DNA of 64,000 nucleotides from Mycolicibacter algericus DSM 45454 (GTDB lineage Bacteria > Actinomycetota > Actinomycetes > Mycobacteriales > Mycobacteriaceae): contig NZ_MVHC01000008.1 in NCBI RefSeq assembly GCF_002086455.1, forward strand, positions 1 to 64,000, read 5' to 3'. Shown here one piece after another: positions 51,384 through 60,982 of the stretch. Every line of letters begins with the position of its first letter. Position 1 is the first letter of the stretch. The notes beneath the pieces are model-generated. The model did not search any database and was not told where the DNA came from. It was given only the letters and a program-made list of their open reading frames with translations. The position numbers and the translations under genes were made by a program.

Positions 51384-51875
51384 GCGCCGTTCGACGACGG
51401 CCAACCCCGCCAGCGCGGCGATGCCGACCAGCCAGGCGATCACCACGATCGAACCGGCCGGGATGATCGCCAGCACCGCGGTGCGGTGCTGCACCCTCAC
51501 CAGGTCGGGGTCGCTCTTGTCGTATTCGACGTAAATGCGCATCCCGGTTGCCAATTCGGACGGGTAGAGCACTCCGAGCTCGGGGCGGTAGGTGATTCGC
51601 TCCGGGGTGACGAACTCGATGGTCGAGCGCCGGAAACCCGCGTTGAGAACCTCGGCCTCGGCCACCCCCATGTCACGCTCGATGGCGATGTCGTTGCGCC
51701 AAGCCCCCGCCACCAACAGCAGCGACTGCAAGGTGACCACGATCATCATGATCAGCACCGCCATCCGCGACCAGCGCAGTAGGCGTCCGGCCAGGCTATG
51801 CCGCGCCACGGCGCCCTCGCCGTGAATCAGTCTGCCCAGCAACGATTTCAACGATGTGAAGCGGGGCGATCTCAC
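51372..51875 (-). CDS. Membrane protein (Rv0556-like, DUF3592)
   Basis: 167 aa. Two membrane helices ([20 protein letters not shown] and [20 protein letters not shown]) bracket an extracytoplasmic beta domain ([20 protein letters not shown]). GTG at 51875 overlaps the menD stop (GTGA), so both are in one operon; its 3' end overlaps the DsbA-like gene tail to tail by 12 bases. Function unknown. Confidence 0.85.
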   Translation of the reverse strand: MRSPRFTSLKSLLGRLIHGEGAVARHSLAGRLLRWSRMAVLIMMIVVTLQSLLLVAGAWRNDIAIERDMGVAEAEVLNAGFRRSTIEFVTPERITYRPELGVLYPSELATGMRIYVEYDKSDPDLVRVQHRTAVLAIIPAGSIVVIAWLVGIAALAGLAVVERRLAR

Positions 51876-53521
51876 AGCGCTGCCTTGATCGCGGCGTGCA
51901 GCGCCCGCAGCGAGGAGCGGTCAGCTTTGACCTCGAGCACCCGCATGCCGCCGGCGGGTTCGGCCAGCGCGGCGCCGAGCTGCTCGACCTCGATCTGGCG
52001 GGACTCGACGTGATACGCGCGGCACAGCGCGCCGACGTCGACGTCGTGCGGGGTGCCGAAGATCCGCGACGACACGTCGGCGAACCGGGGGTCACCTTGT
52101 TCCAGCAGCTCGAAGATACCGCCGCCATTGTCGTTGGAAACCACGATGGTCAGCTGCCGCGGCGTCGGCTCGGTGGGCCCGATCAGCAGCCCGGAGCTGT
52201 CGTGCACGAACGTCAGATCCCCGATCAGGGCGATGGTGCGGCCGGGATCGGACCCGGTCTGCGTTCGTTCAAAGGCCAGCGCCGCGCCGATCGCGGTGGA
52301 CACCGTGCCGTCGATACCGGCGACCCCGCGGTTGGACCGAACCACCACGCCGTCGGCGGCGAAACCCACCAGCGCGGCGTCGCGCACCGGGTTGGAGGCG
52401 CCCAGCACCAGCTGGTCGCCGGGCCGCAGCGCGTCGGTCACCGCGGCGGCCACATGCAGGCCGGTGGTGAGCGGGTGGGCGGCCAACTGGTCGCGCACCG
52501 CGGCATTGGCGCTGGCGTTCAGCTCCGCGCAGCGGCGCAGCCAGGCCGCATCCGGTTGCCCGGTGGTGACGGCTCGGGTGCCGGTGGCCTGCGAGTTTCC
52601 CGACACGTCCGGCCAGCGCGGCCCGGTGGTCAGCGCGAACACCGGCACCGAGGGATCGGCCAGCAGCGCCGACACCGGCCGGTGCAGGGTGGGCCGGCCG
52701 GCCATGATGACCTGCTGCGGGCGCAGCAGCGGCAACGCCAGCGGGTGCAGTGGATGCTGCGGCGCCGGGGCGGTCGGTTCGGCGACGGTGGGCAGCGCCG
52801 CCAGGTTCGGGTGCGTCCCGGCGCCGTGCCCGGCGATCACCACGGTGTCGGGCGTCAAGTCGATGTCCAACGGCTGGTCGAAGGTGACCGCCGGGGTATA
52901 GGTCCACGGCAAGCCGCCCCGCCGGCCCGGCGGCAGCGACCCCGAATCGTCGGGCTCGGGCACCAGCGGCTCACGCAGCGGGATGTCGAACTGCACCGGC
53001 CCGGCGTTGGCGGTGCGAGATCCGTTGGCGGCGGCCAACACCCGGCACACCGCCGAGCGCCAAGTGGCGTTGAGGGCAGCCATCCGCTCCGGCGCGTCCT
53101 CGGCCAGCCCCAGGCTGATGGTGGCGCGTACCTGGGTGCCGAAATAGCCGAGCTGCTCCATGGTCTGGTTGGCGCCGGTGCCCAGCAGCTCATAGGGCCG
53201 GTTGGCGGACAGCACGATCAGCGGCACCCGCGCGTAGTTGGCCTCCACCACCGCGGGCCCCAGATTGGCCACCGCGGTGCCCGAGGTCATCGCCACGCAC
53301 ACCGGTGCGCCCGCGCCCACCGCCAACCCGATCGCCAGGTAGCCGGCGGTGCGCTCGTCGATGCGGACGTGCAACCGTAGCCGGCCGGCCCGGTCGGCGT
53401 CGTGCAGCGCGAACGCCAGCGGTGCGTTGCGCGACCCCGGGCACAGCACCACGTCGCGGACGCCGCCGCGGATCAGCTCGTCGACGACGATGCGGGCCTG
53501 TGCCGTCGAGGGGTTGGTCAT
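51872..53521 (-). CDS. menD: SEPHCHC synthase MenD
   Basis: 549 aa thiamine-diphosphate enzyme. [20 protein letters not shown] at the N-terminus, [19 protein letters not shown], and the ThDP/Mg motif [13 protein letters not shown] ... [11 protein letters not shown] near the C-terminus. Second committed step of menaquinone synthesis (isochorismate plus 2-oxoglutarate). Downstream of the bpoC-like hydrolase gene in the same direction. Confidence 0.96.
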   Translation of the reverse strand: MTNPSTAQARIVVDELIRGGVRDVVLCPGSRNAPLAFALHDADRAGRLRLHVRIDERTAGYLAIGLAVGAGAPVCVAMTSGTAVANLGPAVVEANYARVPLIVLSANRPYELLGTGANQTMEQLGYFGTQVRATISLGLAEDAPERMAALNATWRSAVCRVLAAANGSRTANAGPVQFDIPLREPLVPEPDDSGSLPPGRRGGLPWTYTPAVTFDQPLDIDLTPDTVVIAGHGAGTHPNLAALPTVAEPTAPAPQHPLHPLALPLLRPQQVIMAGRPTLHRPVSALLADPSVPVFALTTGPRWPDVSGNSQATGTRAVTTGQPDAAWLRRCAELNASANAAVRDQLAAHPLTTGLHVAAAVTDALRPGDQLVLGASNPVRDAALVGFAADGVVVRSNRGVAGIDGTVSTAIGAALAFERTQTGSDPGRTIALIGDLTFVHDSSGLLIGPTEPTPRQLTIVVSNDNGGGIFELLEQGDPRFADVSSRIFGTPHDVDVGALCRAYHVESRQIEVEQLGAALAEPAGGMRVLEVKADRSSLRALHAAIKAAL

Positions 53522-53531
53522 TGTTATGAGG

Positions 53532-54362
53532 TTAGTCGTGCGCCGGGGGCGCAGGCGTCCAGCGGAAGGGCCGGCCGTCGACCTCGGTCAAGAACTCCAG
53601 CGCGGCCTTGTTGACCTCGTCGGGTCTCTCGATGAACCCGAGGTGTCCGGCGTCGGGAATCTCGAGGTAGCGGGCGCCCGGGATGGCGTCGGCGACCTCG
53701 CGACTCAAGTGAGCCGGGGTGACGACGTCGTCGCCGAACCCGATCACCAGCACCGGCGCGGTGATGTTGGCGTAGGCCGGAAGCCGGTTGGTCAGCGGCG
53801 CCACGTCCAATTGGCAACGCAGGCCCGGGGTGTTCTTGATCGGCCACATGGTGAACATCGCGATCCAGTCCCTGATCGCGGCGTCGTCGCTGAGGGTCTT
53901 CGGCGAAAAGCTTTCCAGCATCCGCACTTTCGCTTCGTACTCGGCGGGCAGCTCGATGCCGGACTCGGCGAGTTTGACCTCGGCTTGATAGAAGAAGTCG
54001 CGGGTGCGGTCGTGGCGGCCGCGGGTGGCCATCAGCACGGCGGATTTCACCAGTTCGGGGCGGGCCAGCATCAGTTCCTGGGCGATGAACGAGCCCATCG
54101 ACACCGCGACGATGCGCACCGGGCCGACGTCGAGGGTTTCGATCAGCTGCGCGGTGTCGGCGACCATGGTCTCGGTGGTGAACCCCGAGGCGTTCTCGGT
54201 GGCGCCGATGCCGCGGTTGTCGAAGGTGATCGGGCGGTAGCGGGCGAGTTGGAAGTCGCGTACCTGGTGCAGGTGCCAGCCGCGGCCCGCGCCGCCACGC
54301 CCGGCGATGAACAGCACCGGATCGCCATCCTGATTACGGTCGTCGTAAGCAAGGTTGGTCAC
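53532..54362 (-). CDS. bpoC: Alpha/beta hydrolase (BpoC-like)
   Basis: 276 aa from GTG at 54362. Serine hydrolase core: oxyanion region [15 protein letters not shown], nucleophile elbow VSMGSF (GxSxG variant VSMGS), acid strand [14 protein letters not shown] and catalytic His DAGHLGF. Gene order beside menD matches Rv0554. TACCTT on this strand six bases before the GTG marks a leaderless promoter. Substrate not known; MenH activity is possible but unproven. Confidence 0.85.
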   Translation of the reverse strand: MTNLAYDDRNQDGDPVLFIAGRGGAGRGWHLHQVRDFQLARYRPITFDNRGIGATENASGFTTETMVADTAQLIETLDVGPVRIVAVSMGSFIAQELMLARPELVKSAVLMATRGRHDRTRDFFYQAEVKLAESGIELPAEYEAKVRMLESFSPKTLSDDAAIRDWIAMFTMWPIKNTPGLRCQLDVAPLTNRLPAYANITAPVLVIGFGDDVVTPAHLSREVADAIPGARYLEIPDAGHLGFIERPDEVNKAALEFLTEVDGRPFRWTPAPPAHD

Positions 54363-54429
54363 GGTGTGAAGGTACGCGACCCGCCGACACCTTAAGGTGT
54401 CAGGAGCAACGGCGCAGCTGGGGACGGTG

Positions 54430-55119
54430 ATGCGGAGCGGGACCGCGGGGATGGCATCAGGGCTGGTGCTGGCCTGCGCCCTGCTGACCGGTTGTTCGAG
54501 GGTCACCGTCGGCCTCGCGGTGCCTGCCGACCACGACGGCCCCCGGCCGGTGGCGGCGTCGGCGCTGCCGGATCTGCTGCTGGAGGCCTCCACCGTCAGC
54601 GACATCATGGGCTCCCACGAGATGCGGGTCAAAGACTCCCGGTCACGGATGTTCGACTCCGTCGGGCAGTTCCCCGACCGCGCCTGCATGGCGGCGTGGA
54701 TGCCCGTCGAGCAGTCGGTCTACGCCGACACCGAGTGGACCGCGACGTACGTGCAGACCCTCTCCGAAGCCTCGCTGGACCACTTCGTGATCCAGGCCGT
54801 GACGATGTTCGTCAGCCGCGACGACGCGCAGAGCTTCTTCGACGCGACCGTCCGGCGGTGGTCACCCTGCGGCGAGCGGTCCTTCACGACCAGTAAGGAC
54901 GGCGACGTGGAGACGCCGTGGACGTTCGACACCGTCGTCGACGTCGACTCCACGGTGTGGATGACCCAACACCAGGACGACAGCGCGGGCTGGTCATGCC
55001 AACGGGCACTGCGCGTCGCCAACAACATCGCGATCGATGTGCTGGCGTGCAAGCTCTACGTCGGCGACGAAGCCGTCACGATCGCCAACGGCATCGACGC
55101 GCGACTGCCCAGCGTGTGA
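54430..55119 (+). CDS. Lipoprotein with PknH-type sensor domain
   Basis: 229 aa from ATG at 54430 (a GTG at 54397 is an alternative). Lipobox LLTGC near residue 25. The rest matches the extracytoplasmic PknH C-terminal domain family: LPDLLLEASTVSDIMG, FPDRACMAAWMPVEQSVY, VRRWSPCGERSFT and SCQRALRVANNIAIDVLAC with paired Cys. Anchored outside the membrane; ligand unknown. Confidence 0.82.
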   Translation: MRSGTAGMASGLVLACALLTGCSRVTVGLAVPADHDGPRPVAASALPDLLLEASTVSDIMGSHEMRVKDSRSRMFDSVGQFPDRACMAAWMPVEQSVYADTEWTATYVQTLSEASLDHFVIQAVTMFVSRDDAQSFFDATVRRWSPCGERSFTTSKDGDVETPWTFDTVVDVDSTVWMTQHQDDSAGWSCQRALRVANNIAIDVLACKLYVGDEAVTIANGIDARLPSV

Positions 55120-55123
55120 GCAC

Positions 55124-55652
55124 TCAGAGCTTCTTGATACCCCGGACGATCCGGTGGAACGGGACCACGGCGGTCAGGCCGTTGCGCAGGCTGCGTTGCA
55201 GGGCACTCAAGTTTGCCAACACGATGTAGCGCACCCCGCAATCCCGCCACACCGCAATCTGGTCGATGATCTCGCCGGGGGTACCGGCCAACGCCGTGCC
55301 CCGGGTGAGCAGGTGCAGAGTCGCCGCGGCTGAGTAGTGACCGCCGGATTGCGCGGCCGGTGTCGGTCACCGAGGTGCCCAGCCGCAGCCGGGCCATGCG
55401 GTTGCGGGCGGCGATGTGCCCGAGCATGGTCCACGGCTCCAGGTAGGCGTCCACCGACGGCATGATCTTGGTCAGGCCGACGTACTTGGGCTGCCACAGC
55501 GCCCGCGGGAAGAGCGCGTTGAGATGGTCGGGCCCCCAGAGCGAGTCGGCTCGGCTGGCCACCGCACTCAGGTAGTTGACCCTGGTGATGGTGTCGACGA
55601 CCGGGCGCGCGGCCATGACGGGATCTTGGACACCGACACCGAATCCGACCAT
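55124..55652 (-). pseudogene. LLM-class F420-dependent oxidoreductase remnant
   Basis: The first 95 codons give a normal N-terminus (SRADSLWGPDHLNALFPRAL, MLGHIAARNRMARLRLGTSV). Two single-base losses follow (in GRRNPAVT and in TTQAAAT), then ATLHLLTRG is fused to a C-terminal part (GTPGEIIDQIAVWRDCGVRY, ALQRSLRNGL, stop at 55124). About half of the usual length of such enzymes is missing. Clearly decayed. Confidence 0.85.
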
Positions 55653-55697
55653 TGGCGCGCTGTGCTCCGGCAGCGTCGGCCTGCCAAGAGTAAGCGC

Positions 55698-56669
55698 CTA
55701 CCCTAAATGCGCGTAACAGGCTTTGATCCGCTCGATCCACCACTGCCGCCGCTGCGGTGAGGCGGCCAGGGCTTGCAGCCGGGCCGGGTCCGGTGTTACG
55801 GGCTGCACCGGCAAGTAGCCGGCTGTTTGTGGCGGCGTCTCGGCGATGTCTTCGACGAACAGCGACCCGGTGCCCAGCCCGCAGGCGTGCGGCAACTCCG
55901 GCAGTGCCGCCGCCGCATGCAGACCGGCGCCGATGCCGACCGCGGAGTCGATCGCGCTGGAGATCACCACCGGGATGCCGATCTGTTCGGCGATCTGCAG
56001 CAGCGCCGAAATGCCGCCCAGCGGCGCGACTTTGAGTACCGCGATATCGGCGGCGCCGGCTTTCGCGACGGCCAGTGGGGCCTGGCTTCCTACGGCCTTG
56101 CGGATGCTCTCGTCGGCCGCGACCGGGATGTCGATGCGGCGGCGCAATTCGGCGAGTTCGGCGACGGTGGCGCAGGGTTGTTCCAGGTATTCCAGTGCGC
56201 CGGTAGCGGTCAGCGCGTGCGCCGCCTGCACGGCGTCGTCGACGCCCCAACCGCCGTTGGCGTCGACCCGCACGGTCCGGATGAGCGCGCGGACCGCCTC
56301 CACGCGGGCCACGTCGTCGGCCAGTGCCTGGCCGGGTTCGGCGACCTTCACCTTGGCGGTGCGGGCGCCGGGAAACCGGGCCAACACGTCGGGCACCTGC
56401 TCGGCGTCGACGGCGGGCACGGTGGCGTTGATCGGGATGCGGTCGCGGCGGCCCGGCGGCGGCGGCTGGTAGGCGCCCTCGATGGCAGCGGCCAGCCAAT
56501 GCGCGGCCTCAGGCGGTTCGTACTCGGGGAACGCCCCGAACTCTCCCCAGCCTGCCGGGCCGTCGATCAACGCAAGCTCGCGAACGGTGATGCCGCGGAA
56601 CCGCACCCGCATCGGCAGCGCGACGACATGCACGCGGTCCAGCAGATCCTGCAGCGAAGGGTGCGGCAT
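55698..56669 (-). CDS. menC: o-Succinylbenzoate synthase MenC
   Basis: 323 aa enolase-superfamily enzyme: KVKVAEPGQ (first catalytic Lys), VDANGGWGVDDAV (metal Asp), LEYLEQPCATVAEL (Glu), VAADESIRK (Asp) and VAVLKVAPLGG (second Lys). Dehydrates SHCHC in menaquinone synthesis. ATG at 56669, only 19 bases from the divergent hydrolase start. Confidence 0.95.
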   Translation of the reverse strand: MPHPSLQDLLDRVHVVALPMRVRFRGITVRELALIDGPAGWGEFGAFPEYEPPEAAHWLAAAIEGAYQPPPPGRRDRIPINATVPAVDAEQVPDVLARFPGARTAKVKVAEPGQALADDVARVEAVRALIRTVRVDANGGWGVDDAVQAAHALTATGALEYLEQPCATVAELAELRRRIDIPVAADESIRKAVGSQAPLAVAKAGAADIAVLKVAPLGGISALLQIAEQIGIPVVISSAIDSAVGIGAGLHAAAALPELPHACGLGTGSLFVEDIAETPPQTAGYLPVQPVTPDPARLQALAASPQRRQWWIERIKACYAHLG

Positions 56670-56688
56670 AGATGTAGGTTCTCAGATC

Positions 56689-57795
56689 ATGCGGACTGGC
56701 GCGGAGCCCTCTCACCGGGACCCGCCACGACAGCCGTCGGTCGGCCTCAGCATGGCCGCCGCCCTCGACGCGATGGTCGCCGCCCCGATACCGCTACTGT
56801 CATCGCTCGCTTCGCCGGAGCACTACGCGACGGCTTCGGCCGAGCTCGATGCCGCCGTCGGCTACTACCGCGACGCCGGCTGGCTCGACGACCCGGGACG
56901 CCGGCACCGCAGCCCCGACGCGCCCGCCCACCTGCAGATCGCGCGCCTGCCGGGCCGGCAACAGGGGATCGAGGTCGCCTGGTTCGACAGTGGGTGGCGG
57001 CCCGAAACCGGCGAACCCGGTGCCCGACGCTGGCTGTCTTTGCGCGCCAACGAACGGGTACCGGTCCGGCTGCTGCGCCATCCCGGCGTCCCGCGGCCCT
57101 GGCTCGTCGCCGTTCACGGGCAGAGCATGGGACGACCGAGCGACGTCAAGATGCTGCGGGTGCGCCGGCTGCATCAGGAACTCGGCATCAACGTGGCACT
57201 CCCGGTGCTGCCGCTGCACGGCCCGCGCAGCTGCGGTTTTTCCCCCGCCCGGCAGTTCGCCTCCAACGTGTTCGCCACCAACAACGTATTAGGGCTCACC
57301 CAGGCGGTGTGGGACGTCCGCCGGCTGCTGGGGTGGCTGCGCAACGTCCAACAGGCACCCGCGGTGGGCGTGCTCGGCGTGTCCCTGGGCGCTTACGTCA
57401 GTAGCCTGTTGTCGACGCTCGAGGGTGAGCTGGACAGCGTGATCGCGGTCGTGCCGACGAGCGACCTGGCCGCCTCGATGCGCGAGGCGGCGCCGGTCAC
57501 GCGCGCGAAAAGGCGGTGGCACCGCCGGATACATGACCATCGCTCGGCGCTGGTGCACCGGGTGGTCTCACCGCTTGCCGCGCCATGCCTCGTTCCCCAC
57601 CAGCGGCGCCACATCGTGGCCGGCCAGGTCGACCGGATCGCCCCGCCGCGCGGCGCCGCCCAACTCTGGCAGCACTGGGACGAGCCCTCGATCGCATGGC
57701 GGCCACGTGGCCACGTCACCGCATGGCGCGGCGCCGAGTACGACGACCACATCGCGTCGATCCTGGTCGCGGATGGGCTGCAACACCGATCGTGA
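56689..57795 (+). CDS. Alpha/beta hydrolase, unknown substrate
   Basis: 368 aa from ATG at 56689; TAGGTT (56675-56680) eight bases upstream. Core: WLVAVHGQSMGRPSD (oxyanion region), GVLGVSLGAYVSSLL (nucleophile elbow), GQVDRIAPP (acid) and RGHVTAWRG (His). The N-terminal 130 residues are a family-specific extension. Followed closely by the WS/DGAT gene, so a lipid-related role is plausible. Confidence 0.82.
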   Translation: MRTGAEPSHRDPPRQPSVGLSMAAALDAMVAAPIPLLSSLASPEHYATASAELDAAVGYYRDAGWLDDPGRRHRSPDAPAHLQIARLPGRQQGIEVAWFDSGWRPETGEPGARRWLSLRANERVPVRLLRHPGVPRPWLVAVHGQSMGRPSDVKMLRVRRLHQELGINVALPVLPLHGPRSCGFSPARQFASNVFATNNVLGLTQAVWDVRRLLGWLRNVQQAPAVGVLGVSLGAYVSSLLSTLEGELDSVIAVVPTSDLAASMREAAPVTRAKRRWHRRIHDHRSALVHRVVSPLAAPCLVPHQRRHIVAGQVDRIAPPRGAAQLWQHWDEPSIAWRPRGHVTAWRGAEYDDHIASILVADGLQHRS

Positions 57796-57813
57796 GGAAC
57801 CGGAGGAGAGACG

Positions 57814-59265
57814 TTGCGCCAACTGTCCAGCGCTGATTGGACGATGGTTTCGCTCGACAGTGCCGCCGCCCACAACACCATCGGCATCGTCGGCATCTAC
57901 GACCCGGCAACACGCAACGGGACGCACCGTGGGCCCGTCAGCTACGACGAGGTGCTGGCATACGTCGAGGCGCGCCTGCACGTCGCCGAGAGCTTCCGGG
58001 AGCGGCTCGTCCATGTGCCGTTCGGCGCCGATCGGCCGTGGTGGATCCGGGACGGCGGCTTCGACCTCGAATACCACGTCCGCCACATCGCGCTGCCCCG
58101 TCCCGGAAGCTGGCGGCAATTCTGCACTCAGATCGCCCGCATCCACGCCCGCCCCCTCGATCTGGCCCGGCCGCCCTGGGAGCTGTACCTGATCGACGGG
58201 CTCGACGCCGTCGACCACGTGCCCAAGGGCGCCTTCGCGGTGTTCCTGCGGGTGCACCATGCCGCTATCGATGGCGTCGCCGGCGCCGAGATACTCACCG
58301 CGCTGCACACCCACGCGCCCGACGGGGAACCGCCGCCGCCACCCGAGGGCTACCACTGGGAGCCCGACGCCGTCCCGTCCGACCTCGAGCTGCTGAGCCG
58401 GGCCGCGCTGCACGGCGTCGGCCGGCCCTTCGGCGTGCTGGGACAGGTCGGCAAGGTGGCGCGCCAAGTGCCGATGCTGCTGTCCGACAACCGCGACCCC
58501 GACCTCACCTCACCCGCGTCGTTGCCGCAGGCGACCCGCTTCAACCAGGTGGTGTCGCCCCACCGGGTGTTCGGCACCGCCTACACGACGCTGGACGTGC
58601 TCAAGGAGATCCGCACGGCACTGCCGGAAGCCAAGATCAACGACATCGGCCTGGCCATCGTCGGCGGGGCCATCCGCCGCTACCTGCTCGACAAGGACGA
58701 GTTGCCCGAGCAGGCGATGGTGGCGATGATGCCGATCTCGATCCGGCCGACAGCCACCCGCGCCAGCGGCGACGCCGCCGGGACCAGCGGAAACGAGTAC
58801 TCGGTGGCGCCCATCACGATGGCGACCGACGAGGATGATCCGCTGGCGCGGCTGGCGCGGATCGTGACGTCGACCGCGCACGTCAAAGAAGCCGGTGCCC
58901 ACCCGGTGCGCACGCTCATCGAAATGTCGGAGGAGGCGCTCGGCGGGCTGATGGGCACCGTGCAACGGGCAGCCGTGCGCGCGCTGAGCCGGCGCGGGCG
59001 TGCGGTGGCCGCCCACACCCTGGTGAGCAACGTCCCCGGGCCGCTGACACCGATGTACTTCTGCGGCGCGCAGATGGTCGACACCACCGGCCTGGGTCCG
59101 GTGCTCGACGGCATGGGCCTCAACAACGGCATCGGCAGCTACGGCAACCGGGTGACCTTCTGCTTCACCGCCGACCGCGCCGCGCTGCCCGACCCCGAGG
59201 TCTACGAGCAGTGCCTGCGCGACGCCGTCGACGAGCTGTTGGCCGCCGCGCGCGCTCGCAGTTGA
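57814..59265 (+). CDS. WS/DGAT family acyltransferase
   Basis: 483 aa from TTG at 57814, supported by GGAGGAG seven bases upstream and the family-typical start RQLSSADW. Active-site motif HHAAIDG (VHHAAIDGVAGAEIL), plus LVSNVPGPLTPMYFCGA near the end. Makes wax esters or triacylglycerol from acyl-CoA. Lies downstream of the hydrolase and upstream of fadD8. Confidence 0.92.
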   Translation: MRQLSSADWTMVSLDSAAAHNTIGIVGIYDPATRNGTHRGPVSYDEVLAYVEARLHVAESFRERLVHVPFGADRPWWIRDGGFDLEYHVRHIALPRPGSWRQFCTQIARIHARPLDLARPPWELYLIDGLDAVDHVPKGAFAVFLRVHHAAIDGVAGAEILTALHTHAPDGEPPPPPEGYHWEPDAVPSDLELLSRAALHGVGRPFGVLGQVGKVARQVPMLLSDNRDPDLTSPASLPQATRFNQVVSPHRVFGTAYTTLDVLKEIRTALPEAKINDIGLAIVGGAIRRYLLDKDELPEQAMVAMMPISIRPTATRASGDAAGTSGNEYSVAPITMATDEDDPLARLARIVTSTAHVKEAGAHPVRTLIEMSEEALGGLMGTVQRAAVRALSRRGRAVAAHTLVSNVPGPLTPMYFCGAQMVDTTGLGPVLDGMGLNNGIGSYGNRVTFCFTADRAALPDPEVYEQCLRDAVDELLAAARARS

Positions 59266-59318
59266 GGCCGGCGAGATCGATGCCCGCTCTGGTTGCGGTG
59301 GGCGCGACCGGACCGAAT

Positions 59319-59336
59319 TACAACACGTTCTAGTCT
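59319..59336 (+). promoter_or_regulatory. KstR-type operator overlapping the fadD8 promoter
   Basis: TACAACACGTTCTA (59319-59332) fits the KstR palindrome TnnAACnnGTTnnA exactly and overlaps the -10 hexamer TAGTCT (59331-59336), which is six bases from the fadD8 ATG. Confidence 0.6.
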
Positions 59337-59342
59337 GGCCGG

Positions 59343-60947
59343 ATGGACGACCAACGACAGTTGCGCAATCCCGTTCACATGGGCCACCTGCTGACCGGCG
59401 CGCTGAAACGCCACCGGGACACTCCGGTGCTGTTCCTCGGCGACACCACGCTGACCGGTGGGGAACTCGCCGACAAGATCAGCCAGTACATCCAGGCCTT
59501 CGAGGCGCTGGGGGCCGGCACCGGCACCGCGGTCGGGTTGCTGTCGTTGAACCGCCCCGAGGTGTTGATGATCATCGGCGCCGGACAGACCATGGGTTAT
59601 CGGCGTACCGCGCTGCACCCGCTGGGTTCGCTGGACGACCACGCCTACGTGCTGGCCGACGCCGGGATCTCCACGCTGATCATCGACCCGAACCCGGCAT
59701 TCGTGCAGCGCGCGGTGGGCCTGCTGGAGAAGGTCGAGTCGCTGCGGCAGATCTTGACCATCGGACCGGTCCCCGACGCACTGGCCGACGTCGCGAGCGA
59801 TCTGTCCGCTGAGGCGGCGAAGTATCCGGTGCGCCCACTGGTGGCCGCCGATCTGGCCCCGGACCACATCGGCGGGCTGACCTACACCGGTGGGACGACC
59901 GGCAAGCCCAAGGGCGTGATCGGCACCGTGGAGTCGATCACCACCATGACGCAGATTCAGCTCGCGGAGTGGGAGTGGCCCGCCAATCCGAAGTTTCTGA
60001 TGTGCACCCCGCTGTCGCATGCCGGGGCGGCGTTTTTCGCCCCAACCCTGATCAAGGGCGGCCAGATGGTGGTGGCGGCGAAGTTCGATCCCGCCGAGAT
60101 CCTGAAAACCATTGAGGAACAGCGGATCACCGCGACGATGCTGGTGCCGTCGATGCTGTATGCGTTGATGGACCACCCGGATTCACGAACCCGGGATCTG
60201 TCGTCGCTGCAGACGGTGTACTACGGGGCGTCGGCGATCAACCCGGTGCGGCTGGCCGAGGCGATCGAGCGGTTCGGGCCGATCTTCGCCCAGTACTACG
60301 GCCAGTCCGAGGCGCCGATGGTGATCACCTACCTGGCCAAGGGTGACCACGACGAGAAGCGGCTCACCTCCTGCGGGCGCCCGACGCTGTTCGCCCGCAC
60401 CGCCCTGCTCGGCGCGGACGGCCAACCGGTGCCCCGGGGCGAGGTCGGCGAGATCTGCGTCGGCGGGCCGCTGCTGTCCGGCGGGTACTGGAACCTGCCC
60501 GAGGCGACCGCGGAGACGTTCCGGGACGGCTGGATGCACACCGGCGACATGGCCCGCGAGGACGAGGACGGCTTCTGGTTCATCGTCGACCGGGTCAAGG
60601 ACATGATCGTCACCGGCGGTTTCAACGTGTTCCCCCGCGAAGTCGAAGACGTGGTGGCCGAACACGCCGCGGTGGCGCAGGTGTGTGTGATCGGCACCCC
60701 GGACGACAAGTGGGGCGAGGCGGTGACCGCGGTGGTGGTGTTGCGCCCCGAGGCGCCCCGCGACGACGAGGCGATCGCGGCGATGACCGCCGAGATCCAG
60801 GACGCGGTCAAGGAACGCAAGGGCTCGGTGCAATCGCCGAAGCGGGTGATCGTGGTCGACGCCCTGCCGGTGACCGCGTTGGGCAAGCCGGACAAGAAGG
60901 CCGTCCGCGCCCAGTTCTGGGAAGGCGCCGAGCGGGCCATCGGGTAA
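59343..60947 (+). CDS. fadD8: Acyl-CoA synthetase FadD8
   Basis: 534 aa adenylate-forming enzyme: P-loop motif YTGGTTGKPKGVIGT near residue 180, MCTPLSHAGAAFF, YGQSEAPMVITY, GEICVGGPLLSGGYW and hinge DRVKDMIVTGGFNVFPREVE. Activates a fatty acid or sterol-side-chain-like acid. Order next to menB as Rv0551c. A KstR-like site over its promoter suggests sterol-linked control. Confidence 0.92.
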   Translation: MDDQRQLRNPVHMGHLLTGALKRHRDTPVLFLGDTTLTGGELADKISQYIQAFEALGAGTGTAVGLLSLNRPEVLMIIGAGQTMGYRRTALHPLGSLDDHAYVLADAGISTLIIDPNPAFVQRAVGLLEKVESLRQILTIGPVPDALADVASDLSAEAAKYPVRPLVAADLAPDHIGGLTYTGGTTGKPKGVIGTVESITTMTQIQLAEWEWPANPKFLMCTPLSHAGAAFFAPTLIKGGQMVVAAKFDPAEILKTIEEQRITATMLVPSMLYALMDHPDSRTRDLSSLQTVYYGASAINPVRLAEAIERFGPIFAQYYGQSEAPMVITYLAKGDHDEKRLTSCGRPTLFARTALLGADGQPVPRGEVGEICVGGPLLSGGYWNLPEATAETFRDGWMHTGDMAREDEDGFWFIVDRVKDMIVTGGFNVFPREVEDVVAEHAAVAQVCVIGTPDDKWGEAVTAVVVLRPEAPRDDEAIAAMTAEIQDAVKERKGSVQSPKRVIVVDALPVTALGKPDKKAVRAQFWEGAERAIG

Positions 60948-60982
60948 CGGCTGACGCGGAGCGCCCCGGTACGGTCGCAGGC

